From: Planctomycetales bacterium
Lineage (GTDB): Bacteria; Planctomycetota; Planctomycetia; Planctomycetales; Planctomycetaceae
Direction: 5' to 3'
Assembly: GCA_028285345.1 (NCBI GenBank)
Contig: JANQPT010000044.1
Span: 186,001 to 250,000, forward strand
Length of the DNA stretch: 64,000 nucleotides
Shown: piece after piece, positions 9,724 to 19,623 of the stretch
Position numbering within the stretch: the first letter of the stretch is position 1
How the letters are laid out: each line of letters begins with the position of its first letter
The notes under the pieces: model-generated
The model's input: the letters and a program-made list of their open reading frames with translations, nothing else
Told to the model about the DNA's origin: nothing
Databases searched by the model: none
Translations under genes and position numbers: made by a program

Positions 9724-9991
9724 GACCAAGGACCGAAGCAGCTAGGAAACGCAGATTGATTGAAGGGGACTTCATGCAACGCCTACGTTTACCCCAACAC
9801 GGCGCCGCCTTCTGTGTGATACGGCACACAAGGGACGACCGATCATACCGGGTGGCGCCGGATCCGATTTCCGAGAAAACTCCGTCACATTCCGGTAGAT
9901 CAAGAATTGCGCGCTGGTGCGTCCGCAATGGGCTCGCCACAGACAAACGGGGGCACCGTGAACGCCAATGAACGAACGCACCGCGATGAAG

Positions 9992-10957
9992 TCAAATTGC
10001 TGTCGGTTGACCCGTCATGCGTAAGTATGCGACTGCAAAGATCGTGGCGATGTAACCTGCAGAGACCACGACTCCGACACAACATGCCAGAAATCCGAGC
10101 AAGATTATTGGGATGCTAACCAGACCAATGAGAAACAGCGTGCCCTTGTTCCCTGTGGTGATTGTTTTTGATTCGGTCAGCGAATCAATCACTCCCAAGT
10201 CGCGGTCGATAATCAGCATTTGATATTGACCGAACATTAGTGCCAGGATGATTCCTGGAACAATGAGGGCGACCGTACCCAAAATCACCATCAAGCCGTA
10301 AAGGAATCCTGCCGCCACGGCAGTCGGCCAAAATCGACCCGCGGAAAAGACTTGACCGATGGAAGCCTCTTCGCCGCGCGCAACGTGCAAGAACAATAGC
10401 ATCTGTCCCAGTGTCAGCCACGTCTGAAACAGCATTTCGAGCACAAAGGTGCCCGTTTGAACAGCGAAAAACGCAGCGTCGTCGTTGGCACCAGCTCCAG
10501 CCAGTATTCCGCCTGATACCAGACCAACAGCGGTAGAAAACGCCCAATTTATCAGCCCTACGACAACCACAGCGCCAACGCAAATCCCCATCTGTGATTT
10601 GAAGATTTCCCAAGAGGACTGCAGCACCTCGCCGACTTCGATCACCGTCGGCCGGATTTCTCCAGGTCTGGCGCGGCCTCCTCCAAATTCCTCGCCGCAA
10701 TATCGGCACTTCACCGCGGCCGCTTTGATCTCCGAGCCGCACATCGGGCAGGTTTTGGTTTCCTCGCCATACGACTCAGCCTGTGCGTAATCGACCTCGT
10801 CTCCATAAGCGTCGTCAGGATTCTGATACAAGAAGTCCGAGACTTCGGGCACCGTAATCTTCTCACCGCACCCCGGACAGTCCGCGGTTCGCCCCGCTTT
10901 GTCGTCCTTAGTCTTCAGGTATTTGTCGCAGTTTGGGCAGTGAAACTCGATGGCCAT
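9992..10957 (-). CDS. Membrane protein with two N-terminal zinc ribbons
   Basis: The first 30 residues form a zinc ribbon (CPNC...CPGC), and a second, CPMC...CRYC, lies near residues 70-88. An acidic linker separates them. From about residue 110 the protein has five or six hydrophobic segments arranged like the DUF975/glycerophosphodiester-phosphodiesterase membrane-domain group: VGEVLQSSWEIFK, then glycine-rich helices with LIVPGIILALMFGQYQMLIID. That last motif is typical of this group. Its role is unknown; a metal-binding cytoplasmic head on a membrane anchor is the safest description. AGGAG lies eight bases before the ATG at 10957. Confidence 0.75.
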   Translation of the reverse strand: MAIEFHCPNCDKYLKTKDDKAGRTADCPGCGEKITVPEVSDFLYQNPDDAYGDEVDYAQAESYGEETKTCPMCGSEIKAAAVKCRYCGEEFGGGRARPGEIRPTVIEVGEVLQSSWEIFKSQMGICVGAVVVVGLINWAFSTAVGLVSGGILAGAGANDDAAFFAVQTGTFVLEMLFQTWLTLGQMLLFLHVARGEEASIGQVFSAGRFWPTAVAAGFLYGLMVILGTVALIVPGIILALMFGQYQMLIIDRDLGVIDSLTESKTITTGNKGTLFLIGLVSIPIILLGFLACCVGVVVSAGYIATIFAVAYLRMTGQPTAI

Positions 10958-11137
10958 CGTGGCGGCTCCTGGGGTCGCTCAATCTTGGTGATGGATTATC
11001 GCTGTGCAGCGCTCGACAAGTGAATCCAACAGCGTTGGTGAAACAGCCATCATATGCCAATTTCCGGCGACAAACCAGCAGCGGCGGCCCGTTGGTCAAA
11101 CGGCGAGTCGATCCATGCAGTGCGGCGCACGCCGGAA

Positions 11138-11890
11138 TCACTCGCCGCTGACTTCCGCCATCACGTCGTCGGGAATGTTGAAGTTGGCGGTGACGTTCTG
11201 GACGTCTTCGAGTTCTTCCAGCGCGTCGAGCAGCTTGAGAATCTTGCGACCGCCGTCGGCATCGAGTTCGACGGTGCTGGAGGCGACGCGCGCGATTTCC
11301 GCCATTTCCGTGGGGATCTTCGCCGCTTCCAGCGCGGCGTTGACGTCATCGAATGCGGCCGGGTCGCATGTGATTTGAAAGCCTGGGCCGTCCTGCTTGA
11401 CGTCCTCCGCCCCCGCTTCGAGCGCGACTTCAAACAACGTCTCCTCATCGGCATTCTCGGCTGAGACTAAAAACAGGCCTTTGCGTTCGAACATCCATGA
11501 GACGCAGCCGTTGGCGCCCAGATTGCCGCCGTGCACCTCAAAGCACTTGCGAATCTCCCCCGCGCTGCGGTTGCGGTTGTCCGTCAGCACATCGCACAGC
11601 ACCGCCACTCCCTCGGGACCGTAGCCTTCGTAGAGGACTTCAACGAAATTCACATCGCCCAACTCGCCGCAGCCCTTTTTGATGGCGCGGTCAATGTTGT
11701 CTTTGGGCATGCTCGCCTTGCGGGCGCGGTCAATCGCATAACGCAAGGTGAGATTCATGGCGGGGTCACCGCCGCCGTTTTGTGCGGCCACGATAATCGC
11801 GCGGCTCAGTTTGCCGAACAGCGCACCCCGTTTCTTGTCGGCTGCCCCTTTCTTGTGCTTGATGCCCGCCCAGTGTGAATGTCCAGCCAT
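11138..11890 (-). CDS. YebC/PmpR (TACO1) family regulator
   Basis: The 250-residue protein opens with MAGHSHWAGIKHKKGAADKK, the family signature (usually MAGHSKW.NI.H.K..D..R). It continues with NLTLRYAIDRARKASMPKDNI and YEGYGPEGVA, both characteristic. Family members are described as DNA-binding regulators or as translation factors that help ribosomes through difficult sequences; the sequence does not decide between these. Length is normal for the family. It lies upstream of the zinc-ribbon membrane gene and downstream of a TPR gene on the minus strand. Confidence 0.93.
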   Translation of the reverse strand: MAGHSHWAGIKHKKGAADKKRGALFGKLSRAIIVAAQNGGGDPAMNLTLRYAIDRARKASMPKDNIDRAIKKGCGELGDVNFVEVLYEGYGPEGVAVLCDVLTDNRNRSAGEIRKCFEVHGGNLGANGCVSWMFERKGLFLVSAENADEETLFEVALEAGAEDVKQDGPGFQITCDPAAFDDVNAALEAAKIPTEMAEIARVASSTVELDADGGRKILKLLDALEELEDVQNVTANFNIPDDVMAEVSGE

Positions 11891-11951
11891 GTCGCTCTTC
11901 GTCGTCGTAAGTCTGTAATTCGCCCATCCGTACGTCCGGTGACGCCCGCCG

Positions 11952-14294
11952 TCACGGAGACTTCGGCCGCTCGGGCCGCAACTCGCCGGGAGTTTGATTC
12001 TGATTCTTCAGTTTCTCGCGGATGCGGTCCATGAGTTTCTGATCCCGGCCGCCATTCTTTTCAGCCAGTTTCAATGCTTTGCCCCAGTACGAAATCGCCT
12101 GATCGGTTTTTCCCAGACGCAAGTAGAGATCCCCCAGGTGATCCAAAATCGTGGGATCCTGGCCTTCGGGCCGCCCGGCCGCTTTCTCCAGCGGTTCGAG
12201 CGCCTCTTCGAACTTACCTCTCTTATAAAGCACCCAACCGAGACTATCCAGATAGGCTGGCGTGTCTGGATGCGCTTCGAGCGCTTTACGAATCATCTGT
12301 TCGGCTTGTTCCAACTTGATTCCCTGGTCGGCGTACAAATATCCCAAGTCGTTATTGACGCCGGGATCTTCCGGGTTGTCGCGGAAGACTGCTTCGAGAA
12401 CTTCCGTCCCTTTCTTCGTCTCGCCCTGTTCGATGTAAACACTCGACAGCAGCGATTTGGCCCGCTTGATCGCGTCTTTATTTTCCGGATAGTCGCTGAT
12501 GATCTGCTCGTAGTTCCGAATCGCCTCGTCATAGTCTTGAGCGTAGGTGTAAATCCAAGCTTTCCGCATTTTCAAATCGGGCAATGCTCCCGGGCGGACT
12601 TTCGGACTTTCGATGAGCGCGTCGATCGTCTCCAGCGCCTCGTCGGTCTCGCCTGCCATTGCCAAAGACCGCGTCAGTTGGTAGCGGAGGTTAATCTGCA
12701 CTCCGGCGTCGGCGATGAAGGCAGGGTCTGAAATCGCCTCGCGGAGCACCTCGGCAGACTCGGCGAACTTCTGCTGCACCAATAGCAGGAGCGATAAGTT
12801 TTGGTAGCCGTCGTTTTTCTGCCAGCTCACGCGCGTCTTGCCGAGCGCAGCGCGATAAAGCTTCTCGGCCAGGTCGTGTTTGTCGGCTGCGGACGCCAGC
12901 ACTCCCAGTAGATACAGTTTCGAGAACTGGGCGTCCTCGTCGTTGAGCAAATCCTCGGCATCGAGCATCTGATCAACCAGTTCTGAGTTCTTGGCGATCG
13001 CCGCCAGATCTTCCGCGATGCCCTCCGTTGTTTTGGTCGCGTTGTAGATTCGTGCCAGGCTGTCCAGCAGCTCGTTGGGACGTTTCTGCTTGCGATAGAT
13101 TTTCGCCAGCATAGCGAATCCTGCAGGGGATGAGGAATTGTCCAGCGTCTCCTTCAACACCTGTTCGGCTTCCTCGAGTTGCTCAGCGGCGAGCAGCGTC
13201 TCCGCGAAAAACTGCTGCAGCGTGGCATTGCGGCGGTCTTTCTCCGCCAGCTCTCTCAAGCGAGCAATCAATTCGTCCGACTTGCCCTGTGCGGTGAGAA
13301 TCTCGGACAGCAGTTCATAGGCGTCGCGGCCCTGCGTTTGTCTCTGTGCGTCGAAGTAAGGCTGCAACTCGGCCAGCGCGGCGTCCGGTTTGCCCGACTT
13401 GAGATAGGCCCGAGCGAGATTGAACTGGATGCGGCCCTTGTTCCCCGATTTGTCCGCCAACGCGCGGCGATACGCACGGATTGCCAGTTCCATTTTCTGG
13501 CCGTCAAAGAAGGCGTTTCCCAATCGTTCAAAGTTGATCAAACGGTCCGCCAGCAGCATGCGAAGCTCGCGGTCGTTCAGACCAAATCGTGTCGGATGCT
13601 CCAGGGCATTGAAGACGACTTCGAACGATTCCGCCGCTTTGACCGGCTGGCCGATTTCGCTGTAGAGCATTCCCAGGAACTGGCGAAACTTCACATGTGC
13701 CAGCGTCTCCTTCTCCAAACGGGGAGAGGAGACGAGTTGTTCATAGATTTTGATTGCGGCCGCGTAGTCTTGCCGGCTGATGTAGTATCTGGCGAGCGTA
13801 TTGAGCGCAAGCAGGTGGTCGGCGTCGACCTCGATGAGCTTCTTGGCGTACTTGAGTGTGTCGGCTTGGCGGTTCAAGGAATGTGCCGTCAGCAACAGCG
13901 ACTCCAGAATCGCCGTTGATTTGGGGTCGTGTTTGGCAGCGTTTTCAAAGGCCTTGAGTGCCTCCTGATTGCGGCCCCGTCGAAAATGCATGCGTCCCAG
14001 CGAGTACCAGGTGAGCGCCTCGATCCTGATTTGCTGTTCTTCCGTTCGCGGCTTGAGCGGGCGCAGCGGCTCGATCTTGTCCGAGAATTGATCGATCTGC
14101 AGCCCGTCCAATGCACTGCCCGGTTCCTGGGCGTCAGGTTGAGCGGGATCAGGCTCGGACTGTTTGTTGGTCTCTGTATCGGCCGCGAGCAGCCGGTCGG
14201 CAGCGTTCGCTCCGACGGCGGTGCGGGAGAAACTCCAGACAAAGAACGTGCACAGCAAAATAACGATCGTGACGCGGCTGTTGAGAGTTCTCAT
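11952..14294 (-). CDS. Exported TPR-repeat protein
   Basis: The protein has 780 residues. The N-terminus is a signal peptide or anchor (VTIVILLCTFFVWSFS), followed by an acidic linker and then a long run of tetratricopeptide repeats from about residue 80 to 760. Typical units are SLGRMHFRRGRNQEALKAFE and LGWVLYKRGKFEEALEPLEKA. The last repeats are the most regular. Such proteins are periplasmic or surface scaffolds; no catalytic domain is visible and the partner is unknown. The tail is basic and proline-rich. The gene starts 333 bases after the preceding minus-strand gene and ends 61 bases before yebC. Confidence 0.85.
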   Translation of the reverse strand: MRTLNSRVTIVILLCTFFVWSFSRTAVGANAADRLLAADTETNKQSEPDPAQPDAQEPGSALDGLQIDQFSDKIEPLRPLKPRTEEQQIRIEALTWYSLGRMHFRRGRNQEALKAFENAAKHDPKSTAILESLLLTAHSLNRQADTLKYAKKLIEVDADHLLALNTLARYYISRQDYAAAIKIYEQLVSSPRLEKETLAHVKFRQFLGMLYSEIGQPVKAAESFEVVFNALEHPTRFGLNDRELRMLLADRLINFERLGNAFFDGQKMELAIRAYRRALADKSGNKGRIQFNLARAYLKSGKPDAALAELQPYFDAQRQTQGRDAYELLSEILTAQGKSDELIARLRELAEKDRRNATLQQFFAETLLAAEQLEEAEQVLKETLDNSSSPAGFAMLAKIYRKQKRPNELLDSLARIYNATKTTEGIAEDLAAIAKNSELVDQMLDAEDLLNDEDAQFSKLYLLGVLASAADKHDLAEKLYRAALGKTRVSWQKNDGYQNLSLLLLVQQKFAESAEVLREAISDPAFIADAGVQINLRYQLTRSLAMAGETDEALETIDALIESPKVRPGALPDLKMRKAWIYTYAQDYDEAIRNYEQIISDYPENKDAIKRAKSLLSSVYIEQGETKKGTEVLEAVFRDNPEDPGVNNDLGYLYADQGIKLEQAEQMIRKALEAHPDTPAYLDSLGWVLYKRGKFEEALEPLEKAAGRPEGQDPTILDHLGDLYLRLGKTDQAISYWGKALKLAEKNGGRDQKLMDRIREKLKNQNQTPGELRPERPKSP

Positions 14295-14627
14295 TCGCGT
14301 TCGTCTCCAGTTACGATTCGGCCGTCAAACGGTGCGGCCAGTGGTCCCACAGCGGAGGAGTGTTACTCCCGTGTCGGAAGTCGATCTGTTGAGCGACCGG
14401 CTGATCAATCGACTGCGATAGCACTGCGGTGATTGGTCGCCGGGCTCCGACCCGGCGTTATTGTAGTCGCAGAGCTCCCAAACCTCCAAGTCCGTTCCCT
14501 GAGGCTGCCGGTAAAGTGTGCGTTTCCGACCGGGAACCGGCGGCTGCTGAGGCGGCCGAATCTGCCCTGACAGCGGCGCGACAGTCGGATTTTCCGGTCC
14601 GGGGCGCTGCGGGCGGGCGCCGCAGGT
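14295..14627. other. Intergenic region with a GC-rich hairpin
   Basis: No gene is supported. A hairpin (GCCGGG, six-base loop, CCCGGC) lies at about 14440-14457, and a second stem (CTGCGG/CCGCAG) is near 14608-14629, close to the end of the basic-tail gene. Neither has a good T run, so termination is uncertain. Confidence 0.35.
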
Positions 14628-15563
14628 TCAGCGGGCCTTTTTTCGCTTTGAGGCGCTGGTCGTTTTTTTGGACTTGGTTTTGGTCTTCTTGGTCGTCCGG
14701 GGTTTGGCGACCTTGACGGTCTTCTTACCCGCCTTTTTGCGCTTGGTCTTGGCAGCGGCCTTGGGCTTCGTCTTCTTCTTTTTGCCCGCGGCGGTCGTTC
14801 GTTTGACCGTTTTCTTCTTCTTGACGACTTTCTTCTTGGCTTTGCGAAACGCGGAGGCGCCCCGTTTGAAGAGTCGGTCCAGCCGGTCAACGGCCGTGTT
14901 GAGATCCTGCGGGGTCGAGCGCTGTTCTTTGAACAGCGCCGCATACTTGGGGTCAAATGCCAAGCAGCGGATCAAATGACAAAACAGCGCCGAATCCGCC
15001 TTGCGCACGGCCGACTTCAGAATGTCGGCCATCGCCTCAGGCGGCGTGCCCGGCTCCGCCATGCCCAGCCAAACCAGACAATCGGTCATGCGATCATCGA
15101 CGGGCAGCAGGTGGCTGCCTAGGCACTGCTGGAGGGTAAACAGCCGCATAAACGGCGTCATGTGGCTGACTTTGCCCAATTGTTTGTTGGCGGAGTCCAA
15201 TGTTTTGCGCTTGAGTGTTTCGTACTCGAACGAATAGGTCTCTTCGAATACGTGCTGAAGCACACACCGCACGCGAAGTGCACGCCAGTCGGGGGTCGAC
15301 ATGCCCTTGAAGACCGCTTCGGATTCCTTGACCGAACTGACGCGGATTTCATTGAGGTCGTGGAAGCTGTCGTGCAGTCGCTCGTGAGCGGCCTCCGCTT
15401 CCTCCCACGTGGAGTTCTCGAGACAGGCGGCGAACAACATTGTCTCCAGAACGGGCAAATCGAACTTGGGAAGCCGTCCGGAATAGTGCTTTTTCAGACC
15501 CGTCTGTAGCCGTTTGCAGACGCCCTGCCGGTCGGATGCCTTCGTTTTTTGTACTGCAGCCAT
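14628..15563 (-). CDS. Endonuclease III-fold-like protein with histone H1-like tail
   Basis: Residues about 15-215 resemble the all-helical HhH-GPD DNA-glycosylase fold. The opening LETMLFAACLENSTWEEA fits the EndoIII-type start. Next comes a degenerate hairpin region (HMTPFMRLFTLQQCLGSHLLPVDDR) in which Asp156 aligns with the catalytic aspartate of the superfamily. The catalytic lysine and the iron-sulfur cysteine cluster of true EndoIII are not visible. Residues 240-311 form a tail made almost only of K, A, T, R, S, V, G and P with no acidic residue, like histone H1 or bacterial H1-like proteins. The likely role is DNA binding, perhaps nucleoid architecture; enzymatic activity is doubtful. 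The fold call is my own motif reading. Confidence 0.6.
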   Translation of the reverse strand: MAAVQKTKASDRQGVCKRLQTGLKKHYSGRLPKFDLPVLETMLFAACLENSTWEEAEAAHERLHDSFHDLNEIRVSSVKESEAVFKGMSTPDWRALRVRCVLQHVFEETYSFEYETLKRKTLDSANKQLGKVSHMTPFMRLFTLQQCLGSHLLPVDDRMTDCLVWLGMAEPGTPPEAMADILKSAVRKADSALFCHLIRCLAFDPKYAALFKEQRSTPQDLNTAVDRLDRLFKRGASAFRKAKKKVVKKKKTVKRTTAAGKKKKTKPKAAAKTKRKKAGKKTVKVAKPRTTKKTKTKSKKTTSASKRKKAR

Positions 15564-15888
15564 AAGGTCTCAATATGTCGCAGACGCGATGCCGCGTGTT
15601 GAAGTGAACCGGACTTCCCCGGCGGTGTGATGTTCGAACCGTAAACGTCGTGGACCGTCTGTGTCAGCTCACCGGAACCGTTCAGTGACCGAACCGATTG
15701 ATCGTGAAGCGAGTCGCGGCTGCTCAGCAACCGATTCTTTTGCAAATGCCATCTCGCTTGAATCCTTCACCTGGTACGTAGCCAGTATTGGACAAAGATT
15801 TTCACGTTGTTTCAAACCACCGCCCGCTGCCGAGTGGCGGCTTGTTACGCCGCATGATCATCCGGCGCCCGCGCGTCGCACTGCTTGG
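15564..15888. other. Intergenic region between the basic-tail gene and rbfA
   Basis: About 325 bases without a supported gene. Short frames on both strands look random, and no terminator or RNA gene was recognised. Confidence 0.35.
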
Positions 15889-16395
15889 TCATTGGGTCTC
15901 ATTCGGGGGCGAAGGCCGATGGTCTGTGCCATCGAAACGATCGTCGGCCGCTTCGTCGTCGGCGTCGGATTCGTCAAGTCCGGTCGGTCCGAAAGAGTCC
16001 GCCGCTGCCGGTTCGGCGTCCGCATCAAATTCGAGTCCGTGGTCGGCGAGTTGTTTCGCCTTGAGGTCCCGCAATATCTTCGAGGTCTCCAGACTCAGCT
16101 TGATACCCCGGTCAACAACAAATTTTAGAATCGGAGTATAGCGGGTTTCCAATCGCTCTGCGACTTTTGACTGCAAAAATCCCCGGGCCGATTCCAGCCC
16201 ACGCATTGTCAACGCCTGTGTCTTCTCGTCGCCCATAATTGACACTTTGATCTTGGCGGAACGAAAGTCCGGGCTGACTTCGGTGCCGGTCACGGTGACA
16301 TTTTTGACCCGAGGGTCCTTCAATTCCGTGAGGATCGTCGAGCTGACACATTCCAAAATGGCTTGCGCGACCTTTGCCGTGCGTCGAGAATTCAT
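15889..16395 (-). CDS. rbfA: Ribosome-binding factor A
   Basis: RbfA is a KH-like protein that binds the 30S precursor and assists 16S rRNA maturation. Residues 1-115 match the family: an N-terminal RRTAKVAQAI helix, then the strongly conserved DPRVKNVTVTGTEVSPDF, and RLETRYTPILKFVVDRG, equivalent to the R.TPEL.F..D segment. From about residue 120 there is an acidic, low-complexity tail rich in D and E, longer than in many homologues. It follows infB on the same strand, the usual order. Confidence 0.93.
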   Translation of the reverse strand: MNSRRTAKVAQAILECVSSTILTELKDPRVKNVTVTGTEVSPDFRSAKIKVSIMGDEKTQALTMRGLESARGFLQSKVAERLETRYTPILKFVVDRGIKLSLETSKILRDLKAKQLADHGLEFDADAEPAAADSFGPTGLDESDADDEAADDRFDGTDHRPSPPNETQ

Positions 16396-16540
16396 GAATC
16401 ATCCGCCTGATTGGACTCCGCGTGAAGCTCCCCACGGTGGAACCGACGGCCGTTTGTCGATTCTCAGAGGCGGGGACAGGATGCAGAGTGTCTGGAAGCA
16501 GGTGTGCCGGCTCACACAGTGGGAAACGGCGGTCAACCGC

Positions 16541-19435
16541 CTAAGACGACGCCGTCGCAGACTCTAAGGTCCGCTTGACTTCCTCGACGCGATAAGCCTC
16601 CAGCAGGTCACCCTCCTTAATGTCGTTGAATCCCTCCAATCGAATGCCGCATTCCATCCCTTCGCGGACCTCCTTCACGTCGTCTTTCTCGCGCTTCAGC
16701 GAGGCGATCTTGTAGTTGTTGAGTACCGTCTGGTCGCGAATGACATGCATCCGGTTGTTGCGGTCGATCGTGCCGTTGAGCACGCGGCACCCGGCGATCG
16801 TCCCGTAACGGCTGATGCTGAAGGTCTTGAGTACGAGGACGCGCCCGGTCGGCACATCGCGGAGTTCCGGCCGCAATAGCCCTTCCAGCGCCGCCTTGAT
16901 GTCGTCGGTGACCTCGTAGATGATGCTGTACCGGCGAATCTCGACTCCCTCGCGGTCGGCCAGTGCCTCAGCGCGGTCTTCCGGAACGACGTGAAAGGCG
17001 ACAATAATCGCCCCCGTGGCACTGGCCAAAGTCACATCACTTTCATTGACGCCGCCGACCCCTTCGTGCACGATTTCGACCCGCACTTCCGGGTGATCCA
17101 ACTTTTCGAGCTCACTTCGCAGTGCCTCGGCGGAGCCGGGCGTGTCCGCCTTAATAATCAGCGGCAGGTCCTGCACGTCTCCGGTCTTTGCCTGATTGAG
17201 GATGTCTTCCAACGTCCGCGGCCGTCCGCGACCGGCGAGCGATTCGGCACGCCCGCGATGCCGTCGTGATTCGGCGGCTTCACGCGCCTCGTCAATATCA
17301 GCCATTACGAAGAAGTGATCACCCGCTCCGGGGACGATGTCCAGGCCGGAGACCTTGACCGGAGTGCTGGGCGGCGCTTCGGTGAGCTCATTGTCCTGGT
17401 CGTCGTAGATGGCGCGGATGCGTCCAAAGGCGGGACCGCACAGCATGTCGTCGCCGATTCTGAGCGTGCCTTGCTGAACAATCAGCCAAGTCAGCACGCC
17501 GCGGCCTTCGTCGCGGAACGCCTCCAAGCAGACGCCGAAAGCGGGAACGTCGGGATTGCCCTGGTATTCGTGAAGCTCGGCCGTTAGCAAGATTGTGTGC
17601 AGCAGTTCGTCGATCCCGTCACCAGAAAGCGCCGAAGTGCGGATTACTTCGAAGTCGCCGCCCCATTCGGCAGGCAGGACTTCCTGCGTGGAAAGCTCTT
17701 GCAACACCCGTTGTTGGTCGACGCCGACGAGGTCCGTTTTGTTCATCGCCACGATGATCGGCACTTCGGCCGCTTTGGCGTGGCTGATCGCTTCTTTGGT
17801 CTGGGGCATGACTCCGTCGTCGGCGGCAACGACCAGCACCACAATATCCGTCACGTTGGCCCCCCGAGCGCGCATTTCGCCAAATGCTGCGTGTCCCGGT
17901 GTGTCGACAAACGTGATTTTTTGGCCTTCATGTTCGACTTGGTAGGAGGCGATGTGCTGTGTGATGCCGCCCGCTTCACCCCCGGCCACATTGGCGGAGC
18001 GAATCGTATCGAGCAGAGTTGTCTTTCCGTGGTCGACATGGCCGAGAATGGTGACGATCGGCGGTCGCGATGTCTGTGCCTCCGGATCTTCGACGTCTCC
18101 CGTCAGCTTTTCGACCAATTCCTGTTCGATGTCGCGTTCGTGTCGAACCTCGAGATCGACACCGCATTCCATCGACAGCTCGATCGCCGTCTCTTCGTCC
18201 AGATTGGCGTTGATGGTCAGCGGTTCGCCTCGCTGGAACATCATCGTCATGAGCGTTTTGGCGGGTCGTCCGATCGCTTCGGAGAGTGAGCGGATCGTGA
18301 TCGGAAATTCGATTTTTGCCGAGGTCTTTAAGGGGAGAGCCGGTCCGCTGGCCTTTTTGCGGCGCGTTCCCGAACGCCGCCGATGTCGGTCTCCCGCTTG
18401 GTCGTCGTCGCGCACACCGCGCCGCTTGCGGCGTTGCTGCCGCGAATCGCGGCTTTCGATCAAACCGGCGCCGCGCTTGCCGCCTCGACGATCCGTTTTC
18501 GCTTGTTCGTTGGTCTCGACGACGCCTTTCTTCTTCTTTTTCTTATCTTCTGCGTGCTGTTTGACGTATTCGTGGAGCGGGCGCGACTGTGAGATCACGT
18601 CGGAGGGGAGGCGAATATCGGGCTTCTGGGCCGGCGCCTCTTCATGCTTCGGCGGGGTGACCGGCGGGGGTGCCATCTGCGGAGCGGCCAAGCTCGGCAA
18701 TTGCCGTGATTGCCGCGGTTTGCGACCGCGCGGCGACTTATCGGTCCGTTCCGGCGCGTCGGCGGAATTGCCGCTGCCGATGGGGGTCATCGGTGCGACG
18801 GTCTTCAGGCCTTTGCTTCCATGCCCGGCCGGAGGAATATAGTCGTCCCGGCTGATCGCCGCGGGCGGTTCGGCCGTTGCTTCGGTCGGCGTCTCCGCGG
18901 GCGGCGGTTCGGCTTCTTCGTCCTTGGGTTCGGCGTCTTTTCCCGCGCGTAACCCCGCCAGCGGGCCCTTCGCCGGCCGCTTGGTCCCTCCCGAAGTCAT
19001 GGGACCCCGTTCGACCGGGACCATGTTTTGTTCGGCGGCTAGATCGCGCGGTCTTGCGATCGGCGGCTGAGCGGGAGCCTCTGTCGGCGCATCAGTTTGG
19101 CTGTCAGTTTCGTCGACGGAGGGCGACGGGGAACTTGGACGTTCTATCTTCGGAGGAGTTGCACTCTTGATTTGAGGCACTTTCGCCAGTTTTTGGGCGC
19201 TAGTGACATCGCGAACCGGCGCAAGCTTGTCGGCAGCTGCGGAGGAAGCAGAAGTCTGCTCGCTACGGCTGTCCTGAATGTGTTGAACGACTTTGTCTCG
19301 CTCTTCTTCCGAAATACTGGCCAGAGCTGAGTTCTTGATTTCGATTCCCGCCTCGCGGCAGACATCGATCAGCTCTTTGCTGTCCATCTCCAGTTCTTTC
19401 GCCAGAGCGAAAATCCGAACCTTCAAATCAAGCAT
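16541..19435 (-). CDS. infB: Translation initiation factor IF-2
   Basis: IF-2 is the GTPase that brings initiator tRNA to the 30S subunit. The N-terminal IF2_N-like motif [20 protein letters not shown] starts within a few residues. A long low-complexity linker rich in P, A, E, K and R runs to about residue 380. The G domain has [20 protein letters not shown] and NKTDL. Domains II to IV follow, with [17 protein letters not shown] and a C-terminal barrel ending in [13 protein letters not shown]. The start at 19435 is chosen because conserved sequence begins there; an in-frame ATG five codons upstream (19450) is the alternative. No clear ribosome-binding site fits either. Confidence 0.95.
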   Translation of the reverse strand: MLDLKVRIFALAKELEMDSKELIDVCREAGIEIKNSALASISEEERDKVVQHIQDSRSEQTSASSAAADKLAPVRDVTSAQKLAKVPQIKSATPPKIERPSSPSPSVDETDSQTDAPTEAPAQPPIARPRDLAAEQNMVPVERGPMTSGGTKRPAKGPLAGLRAGKDAEPKDEEAEPPPAETPTEATAEPPAAISRDDYIPPAGHGSKGLKTVAPMTPIGSGNSADAPERTDKSPRGRKPRQSRQLPSLAAPQMAPPPVTPPKHEEAPAQKPDIRLPSDVISQSRPLHEYVKQHAEDKKKKKKGVVETNEQAKTDRRGGKRGAGLIESRDSRQQRRKRRGVRDDDQAGDRHRRRSGTRRKKASGPALPLKTSAKIEFPITIRSLSEAIGRPAKTLMTMMFQRGEPLTINANLDEETAIELSMECGVDLEVRHERDIEQELVEKLTGDVEDPEAQTSRPPIVTILGHVDHGKTTLLDTIRSANVAGGEAGGITQHIASYQVEHEGQKITFVDTPGHAAFGEMRARGANVTDIVVLVVAADDGVMPQTKEAISHAKAAEVPIIVAMNKTDLVGVDQQRVLQELSTQEVLPAEWGGDFEVIRTSALSGDGIDELLHTILLTAELHEYQGNPDVPAFGVCLEAFRDEGRGVLTWLIVQQGTLRIGDDMLCGPAFGRIRAIYDDQDNELTEAPPSTPVKVSGLDIVPGAGDHFFVMADIDEAREAAESRRHRGRAESLAGRGRPRTLEDILNQAKTGDVQDLPLIIKADTPGSAEALRSELEKLDHPEVRVEIVHEGVGGVNESDVTLASATGAIIVAFHVVPEDRAEALADREGVEIRRYSIIYEVTDDIKAALEGLLRPELRDVPTGRVLVLKTFSISRYGTIAGCRVLNGTIDRNNRMHVIRDQTVLNNYKIASLKREKDDVKEVREGMECGIRLEGFNDIKEGDLLEAYRVEEVKRTLESATASS

Positions 19436-19623
19436 CTCCCATAAATACAAGAATATGCGACATCAACGTCCGCAAACGCTGTAGTGTGATCGCCTCTTCG
19501 ATCAGAGGCCCTTCGAATCACGACGACTGCCGCCTGTTTTGTCAATTCTTCTCGACATTCCCTGTTATGATTTCGCCAGCGAATTCCCGGCGCGCTCGCG
19601 GGAGTCCCTAAGTTTGTCTCTCG

